Source: Caldilineaceae bacterium (GTDB lineage: Bacteria > Chloroflexota > Anaerolineae > Caldilineales > Caldilineaceae). Taken from it: a DNA stretch of 64,000 bases. Shown here in pieces: positions 44,764 to 53,399 of this stretch. The notes beneath the pieces are model-generated. The model was not told where the DNA came from, did not search any database, and was given only the letters and a program-made list of their open reading frames with translations. The stretch's first letter is position 1, and each line of letters starts with the position of its first letter. The position numbers were made by a program, and so were the translations under genes. The stretch lies in NCBI GenBank assembly GCA_019637645.1, contig JAHBVH010000001.1, positions 149,683-213,682 of the forward strand. The letters run 5' to 3'.

Positions 44764-44814
44764 CGAGACCGGTCAGGTTTTACAAACCTGACCGGCTACC
44801 TTGGCGTAACTTCT
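44764..44814. repeat. R1-type repeat, shuffled stem
   Basis: CCGGTCAGGTTT / AAACCTGACCGG, followed by GGCGTAACTTCTC, the usual right outer arm end. The left outer arm is missing. Compared with GACCTGACCGG copies, the order of stem bases is changed on both sides, keeping pairing. Confidence 0.8.
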
Positions 44815-44844
44815 CCTTTTCTCAAAATAAGCGAGAATTCTCTC

Positions 44845-45630
44845 ATGCAAGTGCCTGACTTTGGACGTTCTTTTCTGACCTTTCGGATTGACCTGCTCAA
44901 ACAGCCTGCCATTACCGTTTCGGCCAAACCGCCCTTTACCCTCAACAATGCGCGGATTCAGATCGAAGCACGCTGCCTGATCACCGATCGCCAAACGAAT
45001 GTGACCACCGCGTATGTCTTGGGCGCGGCGTGCAAGTCAGAGCAGGTCGGTGTGACGGCAGATATTTGGCACGAACCCAATGCGGACTTCTGCTGTATTC
45101 TCTCTGCCGAGACCTTTCTCACCCTGAAAAGTTGGGACAAAAACGACAAAGGGGTCCATTTCTATCCGCCGTCGCGTGGGGTGCAACCAGAGCGGCAATG
45201 GGGAAAAGTGGCCGAAGCCTTTGACCGCACCAAGATCAACGTGGCCTTGGTCGAAGGTGAAGTCTTGCCGGCCACCGCGGCCATTGTCCAAGCAACGTTG
45301 GCCGATGAACTCCTGGTAGGGCAGATTGAATTTACGGAGGCCGACCGCTATGATGTGCTGTTGGAGTTTCCGATCAAGACCATGAACGCCAGCGAGCGCG
45401 ATAATCTCTACCAGACCGACACGGGGCCGATTCTCTTTCCCGATTTCTCTGGGCCTTTTGATGAGATTCTGGAAACCTTTCAACTGGCCTATGTCGCCTA
45501 TAACGCGCCAGATTGGGCCGAATTTATTTTGCGGGTTCCGACACCCCTCACCGATACTATTTCGGTCAATCACTATTCAAAAACCGTCCATCTACCAACG
45601 CACAACCGCGTGATCCGGCTAGCCGTCTAA
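44845..45630 (+). CDS. Protein of unknown function in the catabolic cluster
   Basis: 261 aa, no signal peptide or membrane helix. I do not recognise the family. The sequence looks beta-rich (ITVSAKPPFTLNNARIQIEA, VTTAYVLGAACKSEQVGV), with Trp-containing stretches (ADIWHEPNADFCC, KSWDKNDKGVHFYPP) and a second half with ETFQLAYVAYNAPDWAEF. Two beta-sandwich halves are possible. Its place between MocA-type genes suggests a role with the same substrate. ATG at 44845 with GCGAGAA upstream; the longer frame is unlikely because it crosses an R1 repeat. Confidence 0.6.
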   Translation: MQVPDFGRSFLTFRIDLLKQPAITVSAKPPFTLNNARIQIEARCLITDRQTNVTTAYVLGAACKSEQVGVTADIWHEPNADFCCILSAETFLTLKSWDKNDKGVHFYPPSRGVQPERQWGKVAEAFDRTKINVALVEGEVLPATAAIVQATLADELLVGQIEFTEADRYDVLLEFPIKTMNASERDNLYQTDTGPILFPDFSGPFDEILETFQLAYVAYNAPDWAEFILRVPTPLTDTISVNHYSKTVHLPTHNRVIRLAV

Positions 45631-45677
45631 GCAACGGTTTACAAAGGGGATAGCTCCCCCTTTCAAACCGTTGCTTA
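45628..45677. terminator. Long hairpin overlapping a stop codon
   Basis: TAAGCAACGGTTT (45628-45640) pairs with AAACCGTTGCTTA (45665-45677); inside, AAAGGGG pairs with CCCCCTTT. The stop codon of the preceding gene is the first three bases. No long T tract follows, so it may be a processing or stability element rather than a terminator. Confidence 0.6.
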
Positions 45678-45724
45678 GGGCTGGTGTGTGCTTGGAGAGT
45701 GGCTGAACAGAGAGGAAGCGATCT

Positions 45725-46726
45725 ATGATTCGGGTTGGTTTTATCGGGCTTGGGGGCATGGGCATGCACCAAGTCAAAAGCTTTGCCGATGCCGCTGGCT
45801 GTCGCATCGCTGCCGGTGCGGACCCTGCGCCGGAGATGCAGGCGCGTTTTGCCGAGCGCTATCCTGACGCCAAAGTTTATACTAACTATACCGACCTATT
45901 GGCTGATTCGACCATCGACGCGGTGGTGATTGCCGTGCCCACGGGTTATCATCAAACGGTGGCTTCGGCAGCCTTGGCCGCCCGCGTCCCTGTGCTGTTG
46001 GAAAAACCGATGGCGCGGACCGTGGCTCAATGTCAGCAGTTGATTGAGGATGCCGAGAAGGCCAATACGCTTCTGATGGTCGCCCACTGCCGCCGCTATG
46101 ATCCCTACTGGACGGCGTGGGGCAGCTATGTGACCGATGGCAAGCTGGGCAGTCCGCTGCTCTGGCGCGATGTGCGCGCCAGCCGTGGGATCGGCAGTTG
46201 GTTTCTCGACGACGCGTTGGGGGGCGGGCCGCTGATCGACGGGGCTGTCCATAACTATGACTTTGCCAACTGGATCTTTGGCGAGCCGGAAAGTGTCCTT
46301 TCCAGCGCGATCAAATTAAATCCTGCTGTCAGCGCCATTGACACAGGCTCGGCCATCATTCGTTATCGCGCCGGTCATCAACTGCTGATCTCGTGGAGTT
46401 GGGTTGCCAAAGGCACCACCCTGCATGATATTATCGGCCCGCAAGGCTTTATCCAATTTGGCACAGGTGGCCTAACCCCGCCTGCCGAAGAACAAGGTCT
46501 TTATCAATATTGTTGTTTTACCGATCAAGCCGGTGCGCAGAGCTTGATCAAAGCGCCAGCCAAGCCGGATATGTATGTGCGGCAAGCGGAACATTTCCTG
46601 GCGTGTATTCGGGGCGAAACGACCTGCCAAACGCCCGGCACCGAGGCGATCAAAGCGATTGCGGTTGCCGAGGCCGTGTTGCAGGCGGGGCGCGCGGGGA
46701 AGGAGCAGGCGGTTCGGTGGGCGTAG
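45725..46726 (+). CDS. Gfo/Idh/MocA family dehydrogenase
   Basis: 333 aa. VGFIGLGGMGMHQVKSFAD, LLEKPMARTVAQC (catalytic Lys), MVAHCRRYDPYWTAWGSYV, and GGPLIDGAVHNYDFANWIFG with the catalytic His. Third family member in 3.4 kb; the three differ enough to act on different steps. Followed by a short purine-rich stretch with a 14-bp tandem repeat (AGAAGGCAGAGGAC, near 46795). Confidence 0.92.
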   Translation: MIRVGFIGLGGMGMHQVKSFADAAGCRIAAGADPAPEMQARFAERYPDAKVYTNYTDLLADSTIDAVVIAVPTGYHQTVASAALAARVPVLLEKPMARTVAQCQQLIEDAEKANTLLMVAHCRRYDPYWTAWGSYVTDGKLGSPLLWRDVRASRGIGSWFLDDALGGGPLIDGAVHNYDFANWIFGEPESVLSSAIKLNPAVSAIDTGSAIIRYRAGHQLLISWSWVAKGTTLHDIIGPQGFIQFGTGGLTPPAEEQGLYQYCCFTDQAGAQSLIKAPAKPDMYVRQAEHFLACIRGETTCQTPGTEAIKAIAVAEAVLQAGRAGKEQAVRWA

Positions 46727-46838
46727 GGCAGCGGGCAGCTCGGTGAGCTTGCCGAACCGCACGCCGAAGTCAGAGGACAGAGGGCGGCGGGATAGAAGGC
46801 AGAGGACAGAAGGCAGAGGATAGGAAGGATGGGATTGT

Positions 46839-47630
46839 ATGCAAGTTGGGGTTAGCCACATCATCGCGAGTGAGTTGTTGTTAGCCGATTTCTTTGCTCA
46901 GGCGGCGCAAGCGGATTATGAAGTGGTGGAGCTTTGTTTGCGGCGGCAGGGCGAGTTGACGCTCGCGACGAGTGCGGCGCAACAGGCGCAAATTATTGAG
47001 GCGGCGGCAGCTCAAGGCTTGACGGTGGTCTCGCTAACGCATAGTCACTGTACGGGCAATCTTCTGGATAGTGGCGAAGCCCAAGCGACGAGTATTCGCG
47101 AGACGATTGCCGGGTTGCAGGTGGCCGCGGCCATGGGGGTCCACTGTACGCTGCACACGTTAGGGTCGCTACGGCCCGATCTCTACTATGACGATGCCTA
47201 TCGCAACGGGGTTCAGTCGTTGCAACAGATTGCCGAAGCGGCAGAGCAGTTGGGCGTCGCGCTGGCCGTGGAATTTGTCTGGAATGGCTTTCTTTTTAGC
47301 CCGCTGGAAATGAAACATTTCCTAGATGAGGTGGGCAGCTCGGCCATTGGTTTCTATTTCGACCCCGGCAATATGGCCGTTTTTCAATACCCGCACCAGT
47401 GGGTGCGCATTGTGGGCAAGCATATTAAGCTGGTCCATGTGAAGGATTGGCGGGGGCGTGCCTTAAACGGCGGTTGGACGCCACTGTTGGCTGGGGAGGT
47501 GGACTACGTCGCCATGAATCGCGAACTGCGCGCCATTGGCTACGATGGGCCTATGATCAGTGAAGTCCCACCCAGCTTGGCCTCGTTTGCCGACACCGCC
47601 GCCGCTATTCGACAGATTATCGAGATGTAA
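46839..47630 (+). CDS. Sugar phosphate isomerase/epimerase family TIM-barrel protein
   Basis: 263 aa AP-endonuclease-2-type barrel. Candidate divalent metal ligands lie at the expected strand ends: Glu in LAVEFVWNGF, Asp in YFDPGNMAVF, His in KLVHVKDWRG and Glu in MISEVPPSL. Such enzymes epimerise or isomerise keto-sugars, or act with MocA enzymes as 3-keto-sugar processing proteins. That partnership fits the gene order but is inferred. Confidence 0.88.
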   Translation: MQVGVSHIIASELLLADFFAQAAQADYEVVELCLRRQGELTLATSAAQQAQIIEAAAAQGLTVVSLTHSHCTGNLLDSGEAQATSIRETIAGLQVAAAMGVHCTLHTLGSLRPDLYYDDAYRNGVQSLQQIAEAAEQLGVALAVEFVWNGFLFSPLEMKHFLDEVGSSAIGFYFDPGNMAVFQYPHQWVRIVGKHIKLVHVKDWRGRALNGGWTPLLAGEVDYVAMNRELRAIGYDGPMISEVPPSLASFADTAAAIRQIIEM

Positions 47631-47645
47631 TTTCTGTGCTGCAAA

Positions 47646-47703
47646 GGGGACGCGGATTCACGCAGCGGGACGCGGATAAATCAGTAAAAATCTGCGTTCT
47701 CGT
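47646..47703. repeat. GGACGCGGAT palindrome (family R3), copy 2, decayed
   Basis: GGGGACGCGGATTCACGCAG and, further on, GGGACGCGGATAAATCAG then ATCTGCGTTCTCG. Recognisably related to copies 1 and 3, but its arms pair poorly. Confidence 0.65.
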
Positions 47704-47759
47704 TGTCGCATGATCCGCGCTTGGTGCAGAAGATTTAGGAATGTAGGAGAAAGATCGTG

Positions 47760-48494
47760 ATGATCGAGCAGAAAGCGATTGATGAATATTGGGAAAAAGG
47801 GTGGGTGGTTGTGGAAGGCGTCTTCCAACGCGAGGAAGCTGAGGAGATTGCCCAACTTGCCTTGCGTATCAGCCAGGCCGAATTGCAAAACGCCGACAGC
47901 CGCTATGTGGTCGATGCTTCTGCCGAAGGGGAACTAGCCCCGCGCAAGATCACGGCCCCTTTTTCTAAGCATCCTGCCTTTCAAGCCTTTATTCTGGATA
48001 AACGCCTAACCCAAGCCCTCACCGTCTTGCTCGGGGGACAGCCCCTATTGGCGACTGATCAGCTTTTTATGAAACCGCCGCGCTTTGGTTCGGCCAAACC
48101 CTATCATCAAGATAATTTCTATTTTCAATGCCAGCCCGCGGATCAGGTGATCACCGCTTGGATCGCGCTGGATGATGTGGATGAGGCCAATGGCTGTCTG
48201 CGCTACATTAATGGGACCCATCGCGGCCCGATTTTGCCCCATGTGCCAGTGCCGGACGAACCCCATAACCTGGTCCCACCCGCAGCGTTGGTGGATCTGA
48301 CCAAGGAGGCGTTGGCCCCTGTTGGTAAGGGGGGTGTCGTCTTTCACCATAGCCAAGTCTTGCATACCTCCCACCGTAATGAATCGGACCGGTGGCGGCG
48401 CGGCTATGCAACCCACTGGGTAACTGGCAATGTCACTTCTGGCAACGGTACGCTGGATCGGGCCTACTATAAACAAGCCAATTACCCTGGTTGA
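47760..48494 (+). CDS. Phytanoyl-CoA dioxygenase (PhyH) family Fe(II)/2-oxoglutarate oxygenase
   Basis: 244 aa. The iron facial triad is HQD in KPYHQDNFYFQ plus a distal His in VFHHSQVLHTSHRN, followed by an Arg for 2-oxoglutarate (RWRRGYATHW). GCLRYINGTHRGPI is the family core. Hydroxylates an unknown small molecule. ATG at 47760 with AGGAGA upstream; a GTG 3 nt earlier is also possible. 49 bp precede the next PhyH gene. Confidence 0.9.
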   Translation: MIEQKAIDEYWEKGWVVVEGVFQREEAEEIAQLALRISQAELQNADSRYVVDASAEGELAPRKITAPFSKHPAFQAFILDKRLTQALTVLLGGQPLLATDQLFMKPPRFGSAKPYHQDNFYFQCQPADQVITAWIALDDVDEANGCLRYINGTHRGPILPHVPVPDEPHNLVPPAALVDLTKEALAPVGKGGVVFHHSQVLHTSHRNESDRWRRGYATHWVTGNVTSGNGTLDRAYYKQANYPG

Positions 48495-48543
48495 ATGGGG
48501 CTTCTGCAAATCTGACAGGTTTCTACTAAGAAAAGAGTAAGCG

Positions 48544-49335
48544 ATGAACGATCTATCAACCCGTATGAAGCTCGACGGCTGGTGTGTCGTCGAAAAAGTG
48601 ATTCCAACTGACGCGGTGGCTGCTGTGCGCGATGCCGTGGCCGCGGCCACGGAACGCCATCGTAATCCCAACGCCCCTAAAAGTATCGGTCACCTCTCCG
48701 GCGTCATCAACTACGATCAATCCTTTGCCCCCTATCTGGTGGATGAGCGGCTGCTCAGTGTGATCGAAGGGGTACTAGGGCCGCAAGTGCGCATCTCCTT
48801 TACGAGCGCCACGATCAACGAGCCGGGCAATGCGCGCGGGGGGTGGCATGCGGATTGGCCCTATAATCAGCGCAATGCTGGCTGTATTCCCGCGCCCTAC
48901 GCCGATCTGCCCATGCATATCACCACCATTTGGATGCTCACCCCCTTCCGTGCCGAAACCGGGGGCACTTTGGTCGTCTCGGGCAGCCACCGCATGAGCA
49001 ATAATCCCACGGGTGGCTATGGCATTGGCGAGCTAGAAAGCTATCCCACCGAGGTCAACGCATCGGGAGAAGCGGGGGATGTCTTGGTGATGGATAGCCG
49101 ATTGTGGCACGCCACCGCTGCCAACCTGACCAACGGCCCCCGCGTCGCCATTGTCATCCGCTACGCGCCTTGGTGGCTTGATCTCAGCGTGCTCCAGCCG
49201 GGCTCGGCGGTTCGCCAACGCATGACCCAAGCAACCGGCAAAGGTGAAAACAGCGTCCCCGCTGTGCCCGCCGCGGTCTACGCCGGCTTACCCGAGCCAG
49301 TTAAGCCCCTCTTCTCCCATTGGGTGGTTGGCTAG
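48544..49335 (+). CDS. PhyH family Fe(II)/2-oxoglutarate oxygenase
   Basis: 263 aa. Iron ligands HAD in GGWHADWPYNQ and a distal His in SRLWHATAANL, with Arg in GPRVAIVIRYAP for 2-oxoglutarate. GGTLVVSGSHRMSN is the conserved core. Only loosely similar to the neighbouring PhyH protein (the iron motifs and little else line up by eye), so this is an old duplication or two separate recruitments. AAGAGTAA precedes the ATG. Confidence 0.9.
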   Translation: MNDLSTRMKLDGWCVVEKVIPTDAVAAVRDAVAAATERHRNPNAPKSIGHLSGVINYDQSFAPYLVDERLLSVIEGVLGPQVRISFTSATINEPGNARGGWHADWPYNQRNAGCIPAPYADLPMHITTIWMLTPFRAETGGTLVVSGSHRMSNNPTGGYGIGELESYPTEVNASGEAGDVLVMDSRLWHATAANLTNGPRVAIVIRYAPWWLDLSVLQPGSAVRQRMTQATGKGENSVPAVPAAVYAGLPEPVKPLFSHWVVG

Positions 49336-49386
49336 CGCGCGGTTGCCAGAAGCAATCTTCGGGAAGCATAAGTCTGGGGGAAATGA

Positions 49387-49434
49387 GGACGCGGATGAAC
49401 GCGGATTATTTTTTATCCGCGTTCATCCGCGTCC
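49387..49434. repeat. GGACGCGGAT palindrome (family R3), copy 3, perfect
   Basis: A perfect 20-bp stem: GGACGCGGATGAACGCGGAT (49387-49406) and its complement (49415-49434) around an 8-nt T-rich loop. Compared with copy 1 (GGATTCAC), the GGATGAAC arm has changed on both sides. It sits between the PhyH stop and the promoter at 49470. Confidence 0.92.
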
Positions 49435-49469
49435 CAAACGACTCCTCTGGTTGCCCATTTTTTCGGCAG

Positions 49470-49499
49470 TTGACGCCGGAGATCATTCCTGGGTATAAT
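49470..49499 (+). promoter_or_regulatory. Sigma-70-type promoter of the first BNR gene
   Basis: TTGACG (49470-49475), 18-nt spacer, TATAAT (49494-49499). Transcription should start near 49506. This is after the ATG at 49498, so the gene's true start must be further in, supporting 49573. Confidence 0.75.
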
Positions 49500-49572
49500 G
49501 CTTCCCACCACTCCGACGCGCGACCATCCAACGGCTATTGATGATAGCGACCCCACCATAACGGCGATCCCA

Positions 49573-50700
49573 ATGACAACCATTCACCTTGACGGCATCC
49601 AGATCCACCTAGGCGAGCCAATCCCTGTGGTAGAAGCGATTAATCATGGTTGGTTTCCGGGCTTGGCCCGCTTTCCAACCGGAGAACTGTTGCTCACCTA
49701 TTCGCTGACGAGCGACACCAATGAGAATACGCTCGATATCTCTGGCGTTATGTTCTCGCGGGATGGTGGGCAGCATTGGACCCAGCGCTATGACATTGTG
49801 CCGGAACATCAGCCGATGATCTTCTTGCCCCAAGCCGATGGCGCGCTCTTCGCCTTGCCCGCCTACTTGTTTGTCGATACCCCGACCGAACAACACAATT
49901 TTCATGGTGCGTCCATGCGTTTTGAAGCAGGCGGCCAGCGGATTCTCTTTGAACCACAAGGCGTGCGCCTGGTCGATTGGCCGTGGCCGGTGGCGATCTT
50001 GCCCAATCCTTATCGCACCAACTACCATCGGGTCAATTTCTGTTTTGACGGCGACGCCATTGAAGTCGATGGGCGTTGGCTCGCCACCCTCTATGGCGCG
50101 CAGGCCGATGAAGCGTTCTACCGCGTGGTGGTGGCAAGCTCCGAAGATGGTGGCCGCACTTGGCGCTACTTGGCGACTGTTGCTGGCCCCGAGGCTGTCC
50201 CGACTACGGAGCCCTACGGTCATGGTCCTGGTGAACCATCGCTGGTTCAACTCGCCAATGGTGACTTGATGTGTGTCATGCGCATGGGGGGCGGCGCGGC
50301 CTTTCCACTCCGACGCAGTTATAGCAGCGATGGTGGGCGCACTTGGTCCACGCCGGATGTGCTGCCCGCGGTTAGTGTCGAGCCCAGCTTGAAACGCCTC
50401 CAAAATGGAGTGCTGGCCCTGTCTACCGGGCGACCAGGGATCGGGCTTTGGTTTGCCACCGATGGCCGTGGCGCAAGCTGGCAGGCGGTGGATATATTGG
50501 CCCATCACAATCAGTGGGCTCCCGCTGAAAGCTATCAGATCACGCCAGCGCAGACCACTGCCTATACGGAAATTATTGAGGTTTCCCCTAATCGACTGCT
50601 CTTGGCCTATGATCGCACCCCTTTTGGTTGGCAACCAACCCCCGCAAAGGCCAACGAGCGTAATCGGATCTTTCTCCTCCCGGTTGAAGTGGTTACCTAG
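49573..50700 (+). CDS. BNR/Asp-box six-bladed propeller protein (sialidase-like)
   Basis: 375 aa, no signal peptide. Four Asp-box motifs: SRDGGQHWTQ, SEDGGRTWRY, SSDGGRTWST and a looser ATDGRGASW. Family members include sialidases and other exo-glycosidases, but the sialidase Arg triad cannot be confirmed by eye, so the substrate is open. The first in-frame ATG (49498) lies inside the TATAAT box, hence the start at 49573. First of four such genes in the cluster. Confidence 0.83.
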   Translation: MTTIHLDGIQIHLGEPIPVVEAINHGWFPGLARFPTGELLLTYSLTSDTNENTLDISGVMFSRDGGQHWTQRYDIVPEHQPMIFLPQADGALFALPAYLFVDTPTEQHNFHGASMRFEAGGQRILFEPQGVRLVDWPWPVAILPNPYRTNYHRVNFCFDGDAIEVDGRWLATLYGAQADEAFYRVVVASSEDGGRTWRYLATVAGPEAVPTTEPYGHGPGEPSLVQLANGDLMCVMRMGGGAAFPLRRSYSSDGGRTWSTPDVLPAVSVEPSLKRLQNGVLALSTGRPGIGLWFATDGRGASWQAVDILAHHNQWAPAESYQITPAQTTAYTEIIEVSPNRLLLAYDRTPFGWQPTPAKANERNRIFLLPVEVVT

Positions 50701-50775
50701 TGCAGACGCGTATAGCTTGTCGAACGGGAGCCAAAGCGCAGTTGGAAGCTGTTTCAAAAGGTGGTTGACTCGTCC

Positions 50776-51088
50776 ACCCCTGAGCGGTTTTGATGAAGGG
50801 TAAGCAACTGTTTCGGTACAGGCCCAGCCTGCTAGAGGAAGCTGCGCTGATGAAGATTACCCATGAAATTCGGTAAACCAGCGCGGATTGAAATCAGCGC
50901 CTGCTTGGTCAAGCTGCGCGAAAGCGCACGAGTAAGGTCTACCGGTTTAATTGCTTACCCTTCATAAGCGCACTGGGGTGGTAGCCCGCTTGTGCAGGGC
51001 TTCTTCGGCCAGCCTCAACGCTTCAGCTTGGGTACTTTAGCCTTTACCGAATTGAATTTCTTCCCCTTCATCAAAACCGCTCAGGTGT
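50776..51088. mobile_element. MITE-like element, copy C
   Basis: 313 bp with ~25-bp terminal inverted repeats: ACCCCTGAGCGGTTTTGATG at the left, and CATCAAAACCGCTCAGGTGT at the right. The interior (50855-50975) is an inverted, about 90% similar copy of the core of element A. No open frame is shared between copies, so the core is not coding. Most of the 50701-51698 spacer is this element; 51100-51490 has nothing I can support. Confidence 0.8.
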
Positions 51089-51497
51089 AAAATGACTCTT
51101 CTCAAACCGTCTCTTGGTGCTATGCGTTGGCGCAAATGACACCATCATGCATCAACCCAGATTGGGCAAGCCCCCCCGCATTAGGCTCTATTTTTGTGAC
51201 TTGACAGAGCCGCCATGCTAGGTTAGTCTAGAGGTGTAGAACAATCGGATCATCGTATGAGCATCTTTGCTCGTAGTCTCAGTTATTCCTCACTACATTT
51301 GCATCAACCCAACCCCCTACCATAAGGCAAGGTTCCCTGTTCAATCTTTGCGTAGATGAGCCTATACCTATGCATTGTTGATCTTGTATTCATTTTGTTG
51401 TTCATAGCAGGTATAGGCGGTTGTCCGCATCTGAACAGCCGCTGTGTTGCAGTATGGCTAGAGCCAAGCAAATACATATCCATTCTATTGAGGAATA

Positions 51498-51550
51498 GGA
51501 GTTACGCACTTGGACCAAACCTGTCAGGTCTCTACAACTACGTAACCTCT
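51498..51550. repeat. Decayed R1 repeat
   Basis: AGGAGTTACGCACTTGG, a single ACCTGTCAGGTCTC arm, then TACGTAACCTCT. One inner arm is deleted but both outer arms remain. Confidence 0.75.
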
Positions 51551-51698
51551 AGAGGAAATCAAATCAACACCTATCGTGTGGCGCAGAAGCAGCTCCCTCC
51601 ATGGGTAACTTGCTTTCTTGCGCAGTTCTTGTCTGGCGTTTATCCAATTTTGTCTAGAAGCTTTTCTGCAATGGAGTAAGATGAAGGAGAAATTGAGT

Positions 51699-53393
51699 AT
51701 GGCAAAGCAATTGACCCGTCGTAAATTTATCCAGCTGACCGCCCTCGGGGCTGGTGTGGGTGTCCTAGCCGCGTGTGCCCCCACCGCCGCGCCTGTTGGT
51801 GCACCGGCAGCCCAACCGACGGCGGCGGCTGGTGCCGCCGCTCCTGCTGCCGGGCCCGCCGCTGGTGGTACGCTCAATATCGGCTATGGCCAAAAGACCA
51901 GCTTTAGCCATTTGATGCATCTACGCAGCTATGCCGGTGGTGAGACCATCTATAACCGGCTCATGGTGCAAGGCAAGTTGGTGCAGCTACGCGAGCCAAC
52001 CAAGGAATTCTATCCCGATCTGGCCGAAAGCTGGGAATTTGCGGAAGATGGCATGACCCTCACTTTCTTCCTGCGCCAGGGGTTGAAATGGCATGACGGC
52101 GAGCCATTCACCGCGAAAGATGTTGAATTTACCTTCCTCATGGCTGGGCTGGATCTGGGTGGCTACATTCTAACCCGCTATCTCGCCCCCTATGTGGTCG
52201 GTGTGCAAGAATATATTGATGCCGAGGCGGAAACGATCAGCGGGTTGGTCGTTGTCGATGAGTATACCGTGCGCTTTGACCTGATCAAGCCTGTCAATGG
52301 CGATCTCCTGCTGGGTGCCTTTAACTACACCTGTATGGCACCGCAGCATATCCTGAGTGAATACCTCAACCGGGAAAAAGCCCAAGACATTCTACAGAGT
52401 GAGTGGGCAACTACGGCCAAGCACGTTGGGATCGGGCCGTTTAAGGTTGTCGAATATGTGGCCGACCAATATATTGTCTACGAACCCTACGCCGATTATC
52501 ACTTTGGCGCGCCCAAACTGTCGGGCTTGGTCTATCGCTCCTATCAGGATCGCCAGACAGTGGCTGCCGCTATTGAAAAGCAAGAGATCGATGTCGGCTG
52601 GATTCCTGACACCGAATATGCGCGTATGCAGGCATTGGATTACCTCACTTTCCGAACGCCGAAAGCGACACTCACCGTTGGCACAGTGATCAACGGGGCG
52701 CAACCCCACTTGCAAGACAAGCGCGTGCGCCAGGCGCTGCTGCACGCCATCGACCGCGATACCATTATTGCGAAGATCTATGCCGGTGCTTCGGAAAAGA
52801 TCGACACCTTGATCCAACTACCCAAATTTGGTGATAGCCCCGATCTGCCGCGCTACGACTACGATCCAGAAAAGGCCAAGCAGTTGCTGGCCGAGGCTGG
52901 TTGGGATGGGCAAACCCCGATCCGCTGGTTGACGGATCAGATCCCATCGGACACCTCGATCTGGGATGCCATCAATGGCTACTGGGCCGAGGTGGGCGTG
53001 ACGGGTGAATTCCAGATCAATGCCGACCTTTCGGCTGGCCGTGGCCCAGCCTATGACTTTGATCTCTACTGGAGTTCCTACCCCATTGGTCACCCAACCG
53101 AGTTTGCTTCGTACTTTGATTCGCGCTCCGCTGAGTCCTACTACACTGGCCTCGACAGCCCACGCTATGAAGAACTCGTCGATCAATCGGTCTTGCCGTT
53201 GCCAGATGAAGAGATGAAGACGGTTATCTACGAAATGCAAGAGCTATTGGCCGATGAAGCGCGTTTCCTCATGATCTGCCCAACACCCAACATTTGGGCC
53301 ATCAATACGCGCGTGCATGAGATCCTGCCCATCTATGCCGCCACCGGCTTTAATGACTGGGGTGGTATGCAAAATGTGTGGGTAGACGGCTAG
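51699..53393 (+). CDS. ABC transporter substrate-binding lipoprotein, SBP family 5 (Tat-exported)
   Basis: 564 aa. Twin-arginine signal TRRKFIQLTALGAGVGVLAAC with lipobox Cys26, then an Ala/Pro-rich tether. The mature part has family-5 (Dpp/Opp/Nik) features: GGTLNIGYGQ, YPDLAESWEFAEDGMTLTFF, LRQGLKWHDGEPFTAKDVEF, VRQALLHAIDRDTI. Binds the imported ligand, probably an oligosaccharide or glycoside here rather than a peptide (inference from neighbours). ATG at 51699 follows AAGGAG. Confidence 0.92.
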   Translation: MAKQLTRRKFIQLTALGAGVGVLAACAPTAAPVGAPAAQPTAAAGAAAPAAGPAAGGTLNIGYGQKTSFSHLMHLRSYAGGETIYNRLMVQGKLVQLREPTKEFYPDLAESWEFAEDGMTLTFFLRQGLKWHDGEPFTAKDVEFTFLMAGLDLGGYILTRYLAPYVVGVQEYIDAEAETISGLVVVDEYTVRFDLIKPVNGDLLLGAFNYTCMAPQHILSEYLNREKAQDILQSEWATTAKHVGIGPFKVVEYVADQYIVYEPYADYHFGAPKLSGLVYRSYQDRQTVAAAIEKQEIDVGWIPDTEYARMQALDYLTFRTPKATLTVGTVINGAQPHLQDKRVRQALLHAIDRDTIIAKIYAGASEKIDTLIQLPKFGDSPDLPRYDYDPEKAKQLLAEAGWDGQTPIRWLTDQIPSDTSIWDAINGYWAEVGVTGEFQINADLSAGRGPAYDFDLYWSSYPIGHPTEFASYFDSRSAESYYTGLDSPRYEELVDQSVLPLPDEEMKTVIYEMQELLADEARFLMICPTPNIWAINTRVHEILPIYAATGFNDWGGMQNVWVDG

Positions 53394-53399
53394 AGAAAC

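Noticed and set aside
49609..50757. 382-codon minus-strand frame opposite the first BNR gene
   Set aside because: Antisense shadow; the plus strand has a promoter and Asp boxes.
51356..51679. 107-codon frame upstream of the SBP gene
   Set aside because: It spans a decayed R1 repeat and the SBP leader, with no coding signal.
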